This document shows, in pieces, positions 1 to 8,612 of a DNA stretch of 64,000 nucleotides. The position numbers and the translations under genes were made by a program. The stretch lies in contig NZ_FSRJ01000002.1 of the NCBI RefSeq assembly GCF_900142065.1, forward strand, positions 1-64,000. Reading direction: 5' to 3'. A model generated the notes under the pieces. That model ran no database searches. It saw only the letters and a list, made by a program, of their open reading frames with translations, and was not told the origin of the DNA. Position 1 is the stretch's first letter; the number at the start of each line of letters is the position of its first letter. This DNA comes from Agromyces cerinus subsp. cerinus (lineage in GTDB: Bacteria > Actinomycetota > Actinomycetes > Actinomycetales > Microbacteriaceae).

Positions 1-94
1 AACGCCCGGACACATTCCGAACCCGGAAGCTAAGACTCGCAGCGCCGATGGTACTGCAGGGGGGACCCTGTGGGAGAGTAGGACACCGCCGGAC
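1..94 (+). rRNA. rrf: 5S ribosomal RNA, 3' part
   Basis: The window begins inside a 5S rRNA gene. The conserved run ACATTCCGAACCCGGAAGCT and the closing helix around GGGAGAGTAGGACACCGCC are those of bacterial 5S rRNA. The 5' end and the 16S/23S genes lie left of the window. The 3' end is placed near base 94 by analogy with other actinobacterial 5S genes. Two strong hairpins follow, as expected at the end of a ribosomal operon. Confidence 0.93.
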
Positions 95-104
95 ATAATT
101 TCGA

Positions 105-141
105 AGAGAGCCGCCCAAGGTTGGGCGGCTCTCTTTGGTTT
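105..141 (+). terminator. Intrinsic terminator of the rRNA operon
   Basis: A perfect 14-bp stem (105-118 with 121-134) is followed by TTGGTTT, about 11 bases after the 5S rRNA 3' end. It is the likely main terminator of the ribosomal operon. Confidence 0.9.
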
Positions 142-193
142 AACACCAAAGACGCATGCTGGTCAGCGCGCACTGTGTGTGCGCACGTTCAGA

Positions 194-224
194 CCACAGG
201 GCCGCCCGAAGGGCGGCCTTGTGG
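194..224 (+). terminator. Second hairpin downstream of the rRNA operon
   Basis: A 14-bp stem with one G-T pair (194-207 with 211-224) closes on a 3-nt GAA loop and is followed by a T-rich stretch (GTGTTCTTCTTCC). It probably backs up the first rRNA terminator. It could also serve the leftward gene ending at 319, but the T tract favours rightward use. Confidence 0.7.
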
Positions 225-318
225 GTGTTCTTCTTCCATCTTCAGGCCTGCGTTATGGTCTACGAGGTGTTCTACGCCCTCGCGCACGCGGCGGTTCCGC
301 GCGTCGCCGCGCCGGGGG

Positions 319-759
319 TTAGAGCACGACGCGCGTCAGCTTGAACACGGGGATCAGGCGCTCGGTCTTCTCCTGGTAATCGGCGTAGGGCGGGTAGGCC
401 TCGACGGCGCGCGCCCACCAGACCTCGCGCTCCTCGCCCTCGAGCTCGCGGGCCTCGTAATCGTGCTTCTCGCCGCCGTCCTGCAGTTCGACGTGCGGGT
501 GCTTCTTCACGTTCCAGTACCAGACCGGATGCTTCGGGGCCCCGCCGAGCGAGGCTACGGCCGCGTACTCCCCGTCGTGCTCGACGCGCATGAGCGCGGT
601 CTTGCGGAGCTTGCCCGACTTCGCGCCGACCGTGGTGAGCACGATGATCGGCATGCCCCTCAGGGTGTTCGACGACTCGCCGTGCGACGCCTCGAACGCC
701 TCGGCCTGCTTGCGCGCCCAGGCCGACGTGCCCGGCTCGTACTCGCCTTCCAATGGCAT
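319..759 (-). CDS. Nitroreductase/quinone reductase family protein (F420-type, PF04075-like)
   Basis: A 146-residue protein starting [12 protein letters not shown]. The central part ([18 protein letters not shown], then [12 protein letters not shown]) matches the deazaflavin (F420H2)-dependent nitroreductase family typified by mycobacterial Ddn, a small split-barrel family of actinobacteria. Its members reduce quinones and nitroaromatics with reduced F420. The open frame extends to 1002, but ATG 759 is chosen because GAGGAGG lies just upstream and family similarity begins there. It is a single gene next to the convergent rRNA end. The family is well supported; the substrate is unknown. Confidence 0.85.
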   Translation of the reverse strand: MPLEGEYEPGTSAWARKQAEAFEASHGESSNTLRGMPIIVLTTVGAKSGKLRKTALMRVEHDGEYAAVASLGGAPKHPVWYWNVKKHPHVELQDGGEKHDYEARELEGEEREVWWARAVEAYPPYADYQEKTERLIPVFKLTRVVL

Positions 760-854
760 GGATCCTCCTCGATGTGCTGTCTGTCGACGATAACCCGGCG
801 CCGCACCGGGGCATTCCACAGGGTGGTGCCCCTGCACCTCCGGCGCGGGCCGGC

Positions 855-2291
855 TCAGCGGTCGAGCGCCCGGATCGCGAGCCACGCGGCGGTGCGATCG
901 TCGGGGTTGCCCATCGAGAGGCCGGTGAGCTCCTCGACGCGGTGGATGCGGTTCGTGAGGGTCTGCCGGTGCACGCCGAGCTGCTCGGCGGCCACGCCCC
1001 ACGAGCCGTGCTCGGCGAGGTAGACGCGCAGCGTGCGGGTGAGTTCGGCGTGCAGGCCGTCGTCGCCGCGCAGCGGGTCGAGCACTTCGGCGAGTCGGGC
1101 GTTGTCGCCGGGGTCGAGCCGATCGAGCACGAGGGCGACCGTGGGCAGCGCGCGGTACCGCGACACGGTGAGGGCGTCGGTCACGGCCACGTCGAGCGCC
1201 TGCCTCGCCTCGGCGGCGGTGCGGGCGAGTGCGTCGGATGCCGCGGGGGAGCCGAGCCCGAGACGGAGCGGAGTACGGGCGTCGGCCGTGACGTCTTCGA
1301 CGCGGCGCACGAGGTCGTCGACGCGGTCGTCACGGAGGAAGCCGAGCAGATGCCCCGGCTCCTCGGTGATGAGGTGCACGCTGCCGAGCTCGTCGAGCCA
1401 GCGGGTCACGAGGCGTTCGAGGTCGACCGACTTCGACCTGGCGGTCAGCGCGAACCCGGTGAGTGAGCTCTCGTGCACGCCCCAGCGGCGCAGCAGCGCG
1501 GCTGCGGCCGGGCCGCCGTCGAGGAGGGTGTCGATCATCACCTCGCGTCCGAGCCGTTCGGTCGTGGTGCGGTCGTGCGTGCGCAGGATGAGGTCGAGCA
1601 GGGCGGCCGCCTGCGAGGCGAGGTCGCGGCCGCGGCTCATCGACGCCTCCCGCGAGGAGATGACGAGGTAGGCGCTGAGGTCTTCGCCCGTGCCGACGGG
1701 GTGCACCTGCAGGCCCGGATGCCGCACCCGCACCGGCCTGCTGAACGCGACGGCGACCGCGTCCTGCACGTGCAGCCCGCCGGCGCCCGCGGTCGAGATG
1801 ACCTGGCCGTGCGGGTCGAGCAGCACCGCCCAGCCGTCGATGCGGCGGGCGAGCTCGGCGACCACCGCGCCGACGCCGCCGCGTCGCGCGACCTGGGTGA
1901 GCACCTTCGTGCCCGTGGTCACGAGCCGGTCCTCTGCGGCCTGGTCGGTCGCGAGCAGGGCGACGAGCAGCGGATGCAGCACGGCATCGGATGCCTCGGC
2001 GCCGACGATCGCCGTGGCCCCCGTCGACTCGACCGCCCGTCGAAGCGCCCGGGTCGCGCCGTGGCTGACGAGCACGGTGCCGCGCAGCGCGTCGGCGCGC
2101 GGGCCGCCGGCGGTGAGGGCGGTCGCAAGGGGTTCGGCACCGGCGACGACGAGGGTCGCGAAGCCGGGGTGGCCGACGACGCTGAACTCCTCGAGCCGAA
2201 GGGCGGCGTCGACCGGTGTCGCCGGCGCGATGCCGTCGCCGATGAGCTCGCCGCCGAGTACGCGGGCGATGGAGAGCACGTCACGAGCCAT
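855..2291 (-). CDS. PucR family transcriptional regulator
   Basis: A 478-residue regulator. The last 60 residues hold the PucR C-terminal helix-turn-helix ([18 protein letters not shown], then [12 protein letters not shown]), and the middle is the GGDEF-like sensor region common in this family. PucR proteins control purine, amine and other nitrogen-compound catabolism in Gram-positives. It is divergent from the alcohol dehydrogenase/APC permease pair starting at 2411, with 119 bp between them, so it probably controls that pair. The start has only a weak ribosome binding site (GATGG). The effector cannot be read from the sequence. Confidence 0.88.
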   Translation of the reverse strand: MARDVLSIARVLGGELIGDGIAPATPVDAALRLEEFSVVGHPGFATLVVAGAEPLATALTAGGPRADALRGTVLVSHGATRALRRAVESTGATAIVGAEASDAVLHPLLVALLATDQAAEDRLVTTGTKVLTQVARRGGVGAVVAELARRIDGWAVLLDPHGQVISTAGAGGLHVQDAVAVAFSRPVRVRHPGLQVHPVGTGEDLSAYLVISSREASMSRGRDLASQAAALLDLILRTHDRTTTERLGREVMIDTLLDGGPAAAALLRRWGVHESSLTGFALTARSKSVDLERLVTRWLDELGSVHLITEEPGHLLGFLRDDRVDDLVRRVEDVTADARTPLRLGLGSPAASDALARTAAEARQALDVAVTDALTVSRYRALPTVALVLDRLDPGDNARLAEVLDPLRGDDGLHAELTRTLRVYLAEHGSWGVAAEQLGVHRQTLTNRIHRVEELTGLSMGNPDDRTAAWLAIRALDR

Positions 2292-2410
2292 GCCATCGAG
2301 TGTACGAAATGCCGCGGCATCCGCTCATCGTTCGACATTCTTCGCAGTGACTCGAGGCGTCGAGCCTGCCTAGCATCGGGCGTACCCCAGCACTGATCCA
2401 AGGGAGCATC

Positions 2411-3508
2411 ATGAAAGCCATCGTCTTCCGCGCACCGGAGACGCCGATCGAGGTCGCCGATGTCGAGCTCGCCGCCCCCAAGGCCGGCGAAGTCCGCGTC
2501 AAGATCGCGGCGGCGGGCGTCTGCCACTCCGACCTGCACGTGAAGCGAGGGGAATGGGACGCCCCGGCTCCGCTCGTCATGGGTCATGAGGGGTCGGGCG
2601 TGGTCGTCGAACTCGGCGAGGGCGTCACGTCGCTCGCCGTCGGCGACCACGTGGTGCTCTCGTGGGTGCCGCCGTGCGGCGAGTGCCGCTATTGCCGCTC
2701 GGGCCACGAGGCCCGCTGCCAGAAGGTCGCCACCGTCGTCGCGCCGAAGGGCGTGCTCTTCGACGGCACCTCGCGCCTGTCGCAGGGCGAGGAGTCGCTG
2801 CACCACTACCTCGGCGTCTCGTCGTTCGCCGAAGAGGTCGTCGTGCCGGCATCCGGCGCCGTGAAGGTGCGCGACGACGCCCCGCTCGACGTCGTCGCGG
2901 TCGTCGGCTGCGCCGTCGCGACCGGCGTGGGCGCGGTGCTCAACACCGCCGCCGTCGAGCCCGGCTCGACCGTCGTCGTCATCGGCTGCGGCGGGGTCGG
3001 CCTGAACGTCGTGCAGGGCGCCCGTCTCGCGGGCGCCGAGCGCATCGTCGCGGTCGACGTGCGCGCCGACAAGACCGCGCTCGCGGTGCAGTTCGGGGCC
3101 ACCGACCAGATCGACGCCTCGCAGGTCGACGCGGTCGAGGCCCTCTTCGCGCTCATCCCCGACGGCGTCGACTACGCCTTCGACGCGATCGGGCGCACCT
3201 CGACGACCGAGCAGGCGATCCGCATGCTGGGCCTCGGCGGCGCCGCCGTGATCGTCGGGCTGCCGCCGACCGGTGCCAAGGCCTCGTTCGAGCCGCTCGT
3301 GCTCGCCGAGGCCGACCAGCGCATCCTCGGCTCGAACTACGGCTCCGTGCGCCCCTCGATCGACATCCCCGCGCTCGTCGACCGCTACATGGACGGCCAG
3401 CTGAAGCTCGACCCGCTGATCTCGGCCCGCCGCCCGCTCGCCGAGGCCGCCGAGGCGTTCGAAGACCTCGAATCCGGCGAAGCGCTCCGCACGCTCCTCA
3501 TCCCCTGA
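2411..3508 (+). CDS. Zinc-dependent alcohol dehydrogenase (MDR superfamily)
   Basis: A 365-residue medium-chain dehydrogenase. The catalytic zinc site is C38, H59 and E60 (GVCHSDLH, MGHEGSG). The structural zinc site is C89, C92, C95 and C103. The NAD-binding Rossmann motif IGCGGVGLNVVQGA lies near residue 190. The fold resembles class III-type enzymes that oxidise alcohols or formaldehyde adducts with NAD. AGGGAG sits 7 bases before the ATG. The gene is first of a pair with the APC permease at 3544 and divergent from the PucR regulator, suggesting uptake and oxidation of an amino-alcohol or amine-derived substrate. Zinc-ADH is sure; the substrate is inferred. Confidence 0.9.
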   Translation: MKAIVFRAPETPIEVADVELAAPKAGEVRVKIAAAGVCHSDLHVKRGEWDAPAPLVMGHEGSGVVVELGEGVTSLAVGDHVVLSWVPPCGECRYCRSGHEARCQKVATVVAPKGVLFDGTSRLSQGEESLHHYLGVSSFAEEVVVPASGAVKVRDDAPLDVVAVVGCAVATGVGAVLNTAAVEPGSTVVVIGCGGVGLNVVQGARLAGAERIVAVDVRADKTALAVQFGATDQIDASQVDAVEALFALIPDGVDYAFDAIGRTSTTEQAIRMLGLGGAAVIVGLPPTGAKASFEPLVLAEADQRILGSNYGSVRPSIDIPALVDRYMDGQLKLDPLISARRPLAEAAEAFEDLESGEALRTLLIP

Positions 3509-3543
3509 CCGCTGCAGCACCCGACTCACTGGAGAGTTCCCCC

Positions 3544-4989
3544 ATGACCACCACTTCCGAAGCGCCGGCTGCCCGAGCCGACGCCCCCACCGACGCCGGC
3601 CTCCGCCGCGGCGTCATGAGCGGCCCCGAGCTCGCGGCCCAGGCGATCGCCAACATCGCCCCGAGCGCGGTCATCGCGTTCACCGCGGCCGGCATCTTCA
3701 TCGGCGCGGGCAACGGCACGATGCTCTCGTTCGTGCTCGCCACGATCGTGATCCTCGCGGTCGGCTACTGCGTCGCCGTCTTCGCCAAGAAGCACGCGTC
3801 GGCGGGCTCGCTCTACACCTATGTCGCCAAGGGCCTCGGCCCGTTCGGGGCGTACCTCGCCGGCGTCGCGCTGCTCATCGGCTGCTGGGGCATCGCCGCC
3901 GGCTCGCTCGGAGGCTCGGTCTCCTACATCAACCAGTTCCTGCTGCTCATCGGCGTGCCGTTCGAGGGCGTGTTCGCCCAGATCACGCTCGCGATCGTGC
4001 TCGGCGGACTCGCGACGCTCTTCACGATCCGGGGCATCCGCCTCTCGGCGCGCGTCTCGCTCGTGCTCGAGCTCGTCTCGGTCGCGATCATCCTCGTGCT
4101 GCTCGTGCTCGCGCTCGTGTGGGCCGGCCCGAACGCGTGGGACCCGGCGCAGTTCTCGCTCGAGGGTGTGCCGTTCCAGGGCGTCGCCGCGGGCATGGTG
4201 CTCGGCATCCTCGGCTTCGTCGGCTTCTCCTCGGCCGATGCCCTCGGCCGCGAGGCGAAGAACCCGTACAAGGCGATCCCGCGGGCGATCATGTGGAGCG
4301 CCCTCGGCGTCGGCGTGCTCTACGTCTTCTCGGCGTACACGCAGATCGCGATCCTCGGCGACGACCTCGCGACGGTCGCGAGCCCGCTCGAGGCGATCTC
4401 GGCGCAGATCGGCATGCCCGCCTGGTTCGGCCCAGTGCTCACCTTCGGCGTCGGCGCCTCGTTCTTCGCCGTCGTCGTGGCCCCGCTCAACGTCGTCGGC
4501 CGCATCATCTACGTGATGGGCAAGGAGGGCGTCGTCGCCGAGCGATTCGGTCGTACCCACGAGCGCCACCTCACCCCGCACCGCGTGCTGCTCGTCGCCG
4601 GACCCGCCGCGATCGTGCTCGACGTCGTGCTGCTGGCGATCGGCGTGCACCCGATGGACATCGTCGTGTGGGTCGACACCTACGGCACCTACGGCTACAT
4701 GGTCGCCTACGCCCTCGTCGCGATCGCGTGCGTCGTCTACACGCGACGCGAGAAGATGCGCAACGGCCTGGTCTGGGTGTGCGCCACGGTCGCCGTCGTC
4801 GCCATGGTCTACGTGTTCTTCGCGAACGTGTGGCCGGTGCCGGCGTGGCCGCTCAACGTCATCCCCTACCTGTTCCTCATCACGATGATCGCCGCGCTCG
4901 CCTGGTACCTGCACCTCGCCAAGCGCCGCCCCGAGGTGATCGCGAACATCGGCAACACCGAGACCGACGCGCTCGAGGGCGTCGGCTAG
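3544..4989 (+). CDS. APC family amino acid/amine permease
   Basis: A 481-residue integral membrane protein with about twelve hydrophobic segments and the N-terminal APC signature (AAQAIANIAPSAVIAF, then AGSLYTYVAKGLGPFGAYLAG). It follows the alcohol dehydrogenase by 35 bp, with GGAGAG before the start, so the two are probably one operon. The open frame runs further upstream but only overlaps the dehydrogenase. Its last 58 bases are duplicated exactly at 5711-5768, beyond the next gene. A strong hairpin at 5057-5099 ends the unit. Substrate not determinable; amino acids, polyamines or ethanolamine are all possible. Confidence 0.88.
   Translation: MTTTSEAPAARADAPTDAGLRRGVMSGPELAAQAIANIAPSAVIAFTAAGIFIGAGNGTMLSFVLATIVILAVGYCVAVFAKKHASAGSLYTYVAKGLGPFGAYLAGVALLIGCWGIAAGSLGGSVSYINQFLLLIGVPFEGVFAQITLAIVLGGLATLFTIRGIRLSARVSLVLELVSVAIILVLLVLALVWAGPNAWDPAQFSLEGVPFQGVAAGMVLGILGFVGFSSADALGREAKNPYKAIPRAIMWSALGVGVLYVFSAYTQIAILGDDLATVASPLEAISAQIGMPAWFGPVLTFGVGASFFAVVVAPLNVVGRIIYVMGKEGVVAERFGRTHERHLTPHRVLLVAGPAAIVLDVVLLAIGVHPMDIVVWVDTYGTYGYMVAYALVAIACVVYTRREKMRNGLVWVCATVAVVAMVYVFFANVWPVPAWPLNVIPYLFLITMIAALAWYLHLAKRRPEVIANIGNTETDALEGVG
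4930..4987 (+). repeat. 58-bp direct repeat, copy 1 (3' end of the APC permease gene)
   Basis: Identical to 5711-5768. It covers the last 19 sense codons of the permease and most of the stop codon. Weaker similarity continues for about 45 bp past each copy. The pair brackets the gene at 5134-5679. Confidence 0.95.
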
Positions 4990-5056
4990 GTCGCGTCCAC
5001 CAGTTCCCGGGCCTCGCCGTCGCCTCAAGCCCGACGGCGGGGTTCCGGCACCGTAC

Positions 5057-5099
5057 CCGCGCCTCCCTGGGCTCCCCTACAGCCATCAGGGAGGCGCGG
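5057..5099 (+). terminator. Intrinsic terminator after the APC permease
   Basis: A perfect 13-bp stem (5057-5069 with 5087-5099) with a 17-nt loop, followed by TTCTGT. It separates the dehydrogenase/permease operon from the next gene. Confidence 0.82.
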
Positions 5100-5133
5100 T
5101 TCTGTCGGAGCGGGCGTCGCCTAGGCTTCGAGG

Positions 5134-5679
5134 ATGTCGCTCGACGCATCGGTACGTCCCGAGGCCGCCATCATCGCTGCCGTGTCGCGGCTGCACGAGC
5201 TCGGATTCCAGGGGGTGCGGGTGGCGGCGAACTACTACGCCACCGGGCACTGGCGGTGTCGCGTTCTGGTGCCGGAGCCGGGCGACTCGATCGGCTGGGC
5301 CGGCGAGCGGAACATCCTCCTGGCGTACACGAACGCCTCGGGTCAGGACGTCTTCCGGGATGGCCGCACCGACTGGGGCGTCGTCGCGCTCGCCGACCGG
5401 CTCGCCCGAGCGGCTCAGGAGGTTCCTTCGGCCGTACGGCCGGACCCGCAGTACGCCGCCTGGCTCGCCGAGCTGCGGCGCCGCACGGCGGGCGGCTGGT
5501 TCGTGATGTGGGAAGACGCATACCTGCCGGAGCAGATGTGGGAAGCCCGAGGACTGGTGAGGTTGGTCTATGCCGATCGCGCCGCCGCAGAGGCGGACGC
5601 CTCCGATCCGGCGCATTTCAGCGTGGACGAGAACGGCTGGTCGCTCTCCGGCACGATGCCGGCACCGCCCATGCCGTGA
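5134..5679 (+). CDS. Hypothetical protein
   Basis: A 181-residue soluble protein that I do not recognise. It is rich in Trp and Tyr (ANYYATGHWRCRVLVP, GWFVMWEDAYLPEQMWEARG) and acidic near the C-terminus, with no signal peptide or membrane segment. The start at 5134 gives a compact frame, but the upstream ribosome site is poor (CGAGG). The gene sits alone between two copies of the 3' end of the preceding permease gene, so it looks like a later arrival. Codon use is high-GC like its neighbours, so a distant source is not indicated. Confidence 0.7.
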   Translation: MSLDASVRPEAAIIAAVSRLHELGFQGVRVAANYYATGHWRCRVLVPEPGDSIGWAGERNILLAYTNASGQDVFRDGRTDWGVVALADRLARAAQEVPSAVRPDPQYAAWLAELRRRTAGGWFVMWEDAYLPEQMWEARGLVRLVYADRAAAEADASDPAHFSVDENGWSLSGTMPAPPMP

Positions 5680-5710
5680 GCGATCCGAGTCGGAGTGACC
5701 GCCGATCGAT

Positions 5711-5768
5711 CCCGAGGTGATCGCGAACATCGGCAACACCGAGACCGACGCGCTCGAGGGCGTCGGCT
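5711..5768 (+). repeat. 58-bp direct repeat, copy 2 (orphan permease tail)
   Basis: An exact copy of 4930-4987, 781 bp downstream and detached from any permease gene. The reading frame of the permease tail runs through it but the stop codon is lost (GGCTCG instead of GGCTAG). Either it is the remnant of a second permease copy, or it is the far end left when the gene at 5134-5679 was inserted. Confidence 0.93.
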
Positions 5769-5828
5769 CGGTTCCGTCGACCGGACTCCGGGGCCTCGTC
5801 GCCGCTTCAAGGCCGGTTTCCGGCTGCG

Positions 5829-6698
5829 TCAGAGCTGCGGCCGCAGCACGTCGTACGCCCAGGAGGCGAGCGTCGTCGGCGTGGTGCTCTGCGCGGATCG
5901 CGGCTGCTCGGGAACGAAGCCGTCGCGGAGGCCGGTGGACATGCCCATCAACGCGTCGACGAGGGTGCCGGGCATCCCGTCGCCGCGCATCCCGTCGCGC
6001 ATTGCGTCATCCGGGATCCGTTCGACGCGGAGTGGTCGGCCGGTCGCCTCGGACAGGATCTCGGCCACCCGTCGCCAGGTGAGATCCTCCGGCCCGTGCA
6101 CGGCCTGCACGTGCCGGCCGCTCCACCCCGTCGAGAGCAGTCGGGCGACCGCGACCTCGGCGATGTCGCGCGGAGCGACCCAGGCCATCGGGTGATCCAG
6201 GGGGAGGATGACCTGCAGGCTGCCCGATCGCACCTGGTCGAGCTGGAGTTCGAGGTTGCTGAAGAAGTACCCGCAGCGCAGATGGGTCACCGACGCCGCG
6301 GTGCCGTCGAGCGCGACCTCGGTGGCGGCGAGACCGTCGATCTCACCTGCGCCGTGACGCTTCTCGGCACCGACACTGCTCTGGAGGACCACGCGCGCGA
6401 TGCCGTTGTCGTCGACGGCTCGCACCACGCTGGCGGTGGCGCGACGGTAGTCGTCGAGCGGATCGGCGCTCGCCGCGGGCGGGTCCACCCAGTAGAGCGC
6501 GTCGACATCGGATGTCGCTGCGCTCACCGCCTCGGCATCGAACTGGTCGACCGCGAACGCGTCCACCAGCGGCCGGATCTCAGGGTCGAGCCGCTCGGGG
6601 TCGCGGGCCAGCACGAGAGGTCGCACGCCCGCGCGAACGAGCATGGCGACGACGTGGCGACCGACCCTGCCGGTCGGGGTGGTGACGGCGATTCGCAT
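5829..6698 (-). CDS. NmrA-like NAD(P)-binding oxidoreductase
   Basis: A 289-residue atypical short-chain dehydrogenase. The N-terminus is a Rossmann motif (MRIAVTTPTGRVGRHVVAML) and the body follows the NmrA/NAD(P)H-quinone reductase pattern (VVLQSSVGAEKRHGAGEID, then a CGYFFSNLE-like segment). The Tyr-x3-Lys pair of classical SDRs is absent, as usual for this subfamily. Members act as redox sensors or quinone/azo reductases. The longer open frame to 7307 is rejected because AAAGGACT precedes ATG 6698 and the homology starts there. Divergent from the WYL regulator at 6786, which probably controls it. Confidence 0.86.
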   Translation of the reverse strand: MRIAVTTPTGRVGRHVVAMLVRAGVRPLVLARDPERLDPEIRPLVDAFAVDQFDAEAVSAATSDVDALYWVDPPAASADPLDDYRRATASVVRAVDDNGIARVVLQSSVGAEKRHGAGEIDGLAATEVALDGTAASVTHLRCGYFFSNLELQLDQVRSGSLQVILPLDHPMAWVAPRDIAEVAVARLLSTGWSGRHVQAVHGPEDLTWRRVAEILSEATGRPLRVERIPDDAMRDGMRGDGMPGTLVDALMGMSTGLRDGFVPEQPRSAQSTTPTTLASWAYDVLRPQL

Positions 6699-6785
6699 GA
6701 GTTGAGTCCTTTCGTCGAGATGATCGACCCACCGTAGCGACGGAGGCGGACAGATCCTGGCCGCCATTACCCGCACAATGGAGGA

Positions 6786-7487
6786 ATGGAGAGCGATCCG
6801 ACCGCGCGTGCCCTGTCGCTGCTGTCGGTGCTCCAGACGGGCGCCGACTGGAGCGCGGCCGCGCTCGCCGAGCGGCTCGGGGTCAGTGCGCGAACCGTGC
6901 GGCGAGACGTCGATCGGCTCCGCGGACTGGGGTACGCGATCGTCGCCCGACCGGGGCCGGGGAGCGTGTACCGGCTGGGCCCTGGGTCGACGATCCCGCC
7001 GCTGCTCTTCACCGCCGATGAGATCGGGGCGATCGTCGCGGGGCTGCGGCTGATCGCCCCGCGTCTGCAGGGGGACGAGAGTGCCCGAGTCGCACTCGCG
7101 AAGCTCGAGCAGGTGCTGCCGCCCGGGCTTCGCCGTCGAGCCGATGCGATCGACCTCGCCACCGAGGTACTCGAAGAGGATCATGCCGTCGCGGCGCAGG
7201 ACGTCGGCATCGTCGCCGATGCGGTGGCCGAGGGCGGACGCATCCGGTTCGCCTACCTCGACCGCAACGCGGCCTCGTCTGCCCGGCTCGTCGACCCGTA
7301 CCGACATGTGCTCAGGGCTGGTCGGTGGTACCTCGTCGGCTTCGATCTCGATCGTGAGGAGTGGCGCACGTTCCGCTTCGACCGCATCTCCGACGTCGAG
7401 CGAGTTCCGGGCACCTATCGGCGTCGGGACTTCCCTGATGCCTCGATCGGCCGCTGGTTCGCCACGGACTTCGGCAGGCTCGGCTGA
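6786..7487 (+). CDS. HTH (DeoR-like) WYL-domain transcriptional regulator
   Basis: A 233-residue protein with an N-terminal winged HTH (SAAALAERLGVSARTVRRDV, residues about 18-40) and a C-terminal WYL domain (VDPYRHVLRAGRWYLVGFD). WYL proteins bind nucleic acids or small ligands, and many of this size regulate an adjacent oxidoreductase. It is 87 bp from, and divergent to, the NmrA-like gene, which is the likely target. GGAG lies 4-7 bases before the ATG. The family call is firm. Confidence 0.88.
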   Translation: MESDPTARALSLLSVLQTGADWSAAALAERLGVSARTVRRDVDRLRGLGYAIVARPGPGSVYRLGPGSTIPPLLFTADEIGAIVAGLRLIAPRLQGDESARVALAKLEQVLPPGLRRRADAIDLATEVLEEDHAVAAQDVGIVADAVAEGGRIRFAYLDRNAASSARLVDPYRHVLRAGRWYLVGFDLDREEWRTFRFDRISDVERVPGTYRRRDFPDASIGRWFATDFGRLG

Positions 7488-7511
7488 ACGATGCCGTCAT
7501 CGGCGGCGCGT

Positions 7512-8582
7512 TCAGCGGTTCGCGGGCTCCCAGCCGAGGCTCGGCGCGACGTGCTCGGCGAAGGCCGCGATCATCCGCAGGTTCAACTCGACGCCGAGCT
7601 GGCTCGGGATCGTGAGCATGAGGGTGTCGGCCTCGCGGATCGCCGCGTCGCGCAGCAACTGCTCGACGAGCTTGTCGGGCGTGCCCGTGTAGGTCTTGCC
7701 GAACGTCGAGCGCATGCCGTCGATGTAGCCGACCCCGTCGCCGTCCTGGCGGCCGCCGAAGTAGAGCTCGTCTTCGGCCGTCGTGATCGGGAAGATCGAA
7801 CGGCTCACCGAGGTGCGCGGTTCGCCCGGGTGGCCGGCCTCGCGCCAGGCCGCGCGGAACGTCTGGATCTGCTGCGCCTGCAGCTCGTCGAACGGCAGGC
7901 CGCGGTCTTCGGTGAGCAGCGTCGACGACATGAGGTTCACGCCGCGACGCCCGGCCCACTCCGCCGAGTCGCTGTTGCCGGCGCCCCACCAGATGCGCGA
8001 ACGCAGGCCGGGGGAGTACGGCTCGATGCGCTGCAGGCCGCTGCCGCCGCCGAACGGCGACGAGGCATCCGCTTCGGCTATGCCCTTGCCTTCGACGGCC
8101 TCGAGGAAGCGGTCGAAGTGCTCGCGGGCGATGTCCGCGCCGCGGGGGTCCTGCGAGCCCGTGTAGCCGAATGCCTCGTAGCCGCGCACGACCGTCTCGG
8201 GTGATCCCCGGCTGACGCCGAGTGCGAGCCGGCCGCCCGAGATGAGGTCGACGGCAGCCGCCTCCTCGGCGAGGTGGAGCGGGTTCTCGTAGCGCATGTC
8301 GACGACGCCGGTGCCGACCTCGATGTGCCTGGTGCGCGCCGCGATCGCCGCGAGCAGCGGCATCGGCGACGCCTGCTGGCGGGCGAAGTGGTGCACGCGG
8401 AAGTACGCGCCGTTCACGCCGAGCTCGTCCATGCCCTGGGCGAGGTCGATCGCCTGCAGCATGGAGTCGGCGGCGGAGAGTTCGCGGCCGCCGCCAAGGG
8501 GGCCGTAGTGTCCGAATGAGAGCGTTCCGAAGCGTTGCACGACTGGTGGAACGATCGGGCGCCAGCCTCTATTCCTGTGCAT
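7512..8582 (-). CDS. LLM class flavin-dependent oxidoreductase
   Basis: A luciferase-like monooxygenase of up to 356 residues. It shows the family's N-terminal strand (FGTLSFGHYGPLGGG), the segment ARTRHIEVGTGVVDMRYENP, and ALGVSRGSPETVVRGYEAFG, which contacts the FMN phosphate. LLM enzymes use reduced FMN or F420 to oxidise small organics. Family similarity begins at GTG 8540 (VQRFGTLSF), so the first 14 residues from ATG 8582 may not be translated; neither start has a strong ribosome site. Substrate unknown. Confidence 0.84.
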   Translation of the reverse strand: MHRNRGWRPIVPPVVQRFGTLSFGHYGPLGGGRELSAADSMLQAIDLAQGMDELGVNGAYFRVHHFARQQASPMPLLAAIAARTRHIEVGTGVVDMRYENPLHLAEEAAAVDLISGGRLALGVSRGSPETVVRGYEAFGYTGSQDPRGADIAREHFDRFLEAVEGKGIAEADASSPFGGGSGLQRIEPYSPGLRSRIWWGAGNSDSAEWAGRRGVNLMSSTLLTEDRGLPFDELQAQQIQTFRAAWREAGHPGEPRTSVSRSIFPITTAEDELYFGGRQDGDGVGYIDGMRSTFGKTYTGTPDKLVEQLLRDAAIREADTLMLTIPSQLGVELNLRMIAAFAEHVAPSLGWEPANR

Positions 8583-8612
8583 GGATGCCTCGCGGTGCCG
8601 TCTCCGGCCGCA

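Noticed and set aside
3526-5028. A 500-codon open frame antisense to the APC permease
   Set aside because: Asp/Arg/His-rich shadow of the permease's codon pattern; no domain or ribosome binding site.
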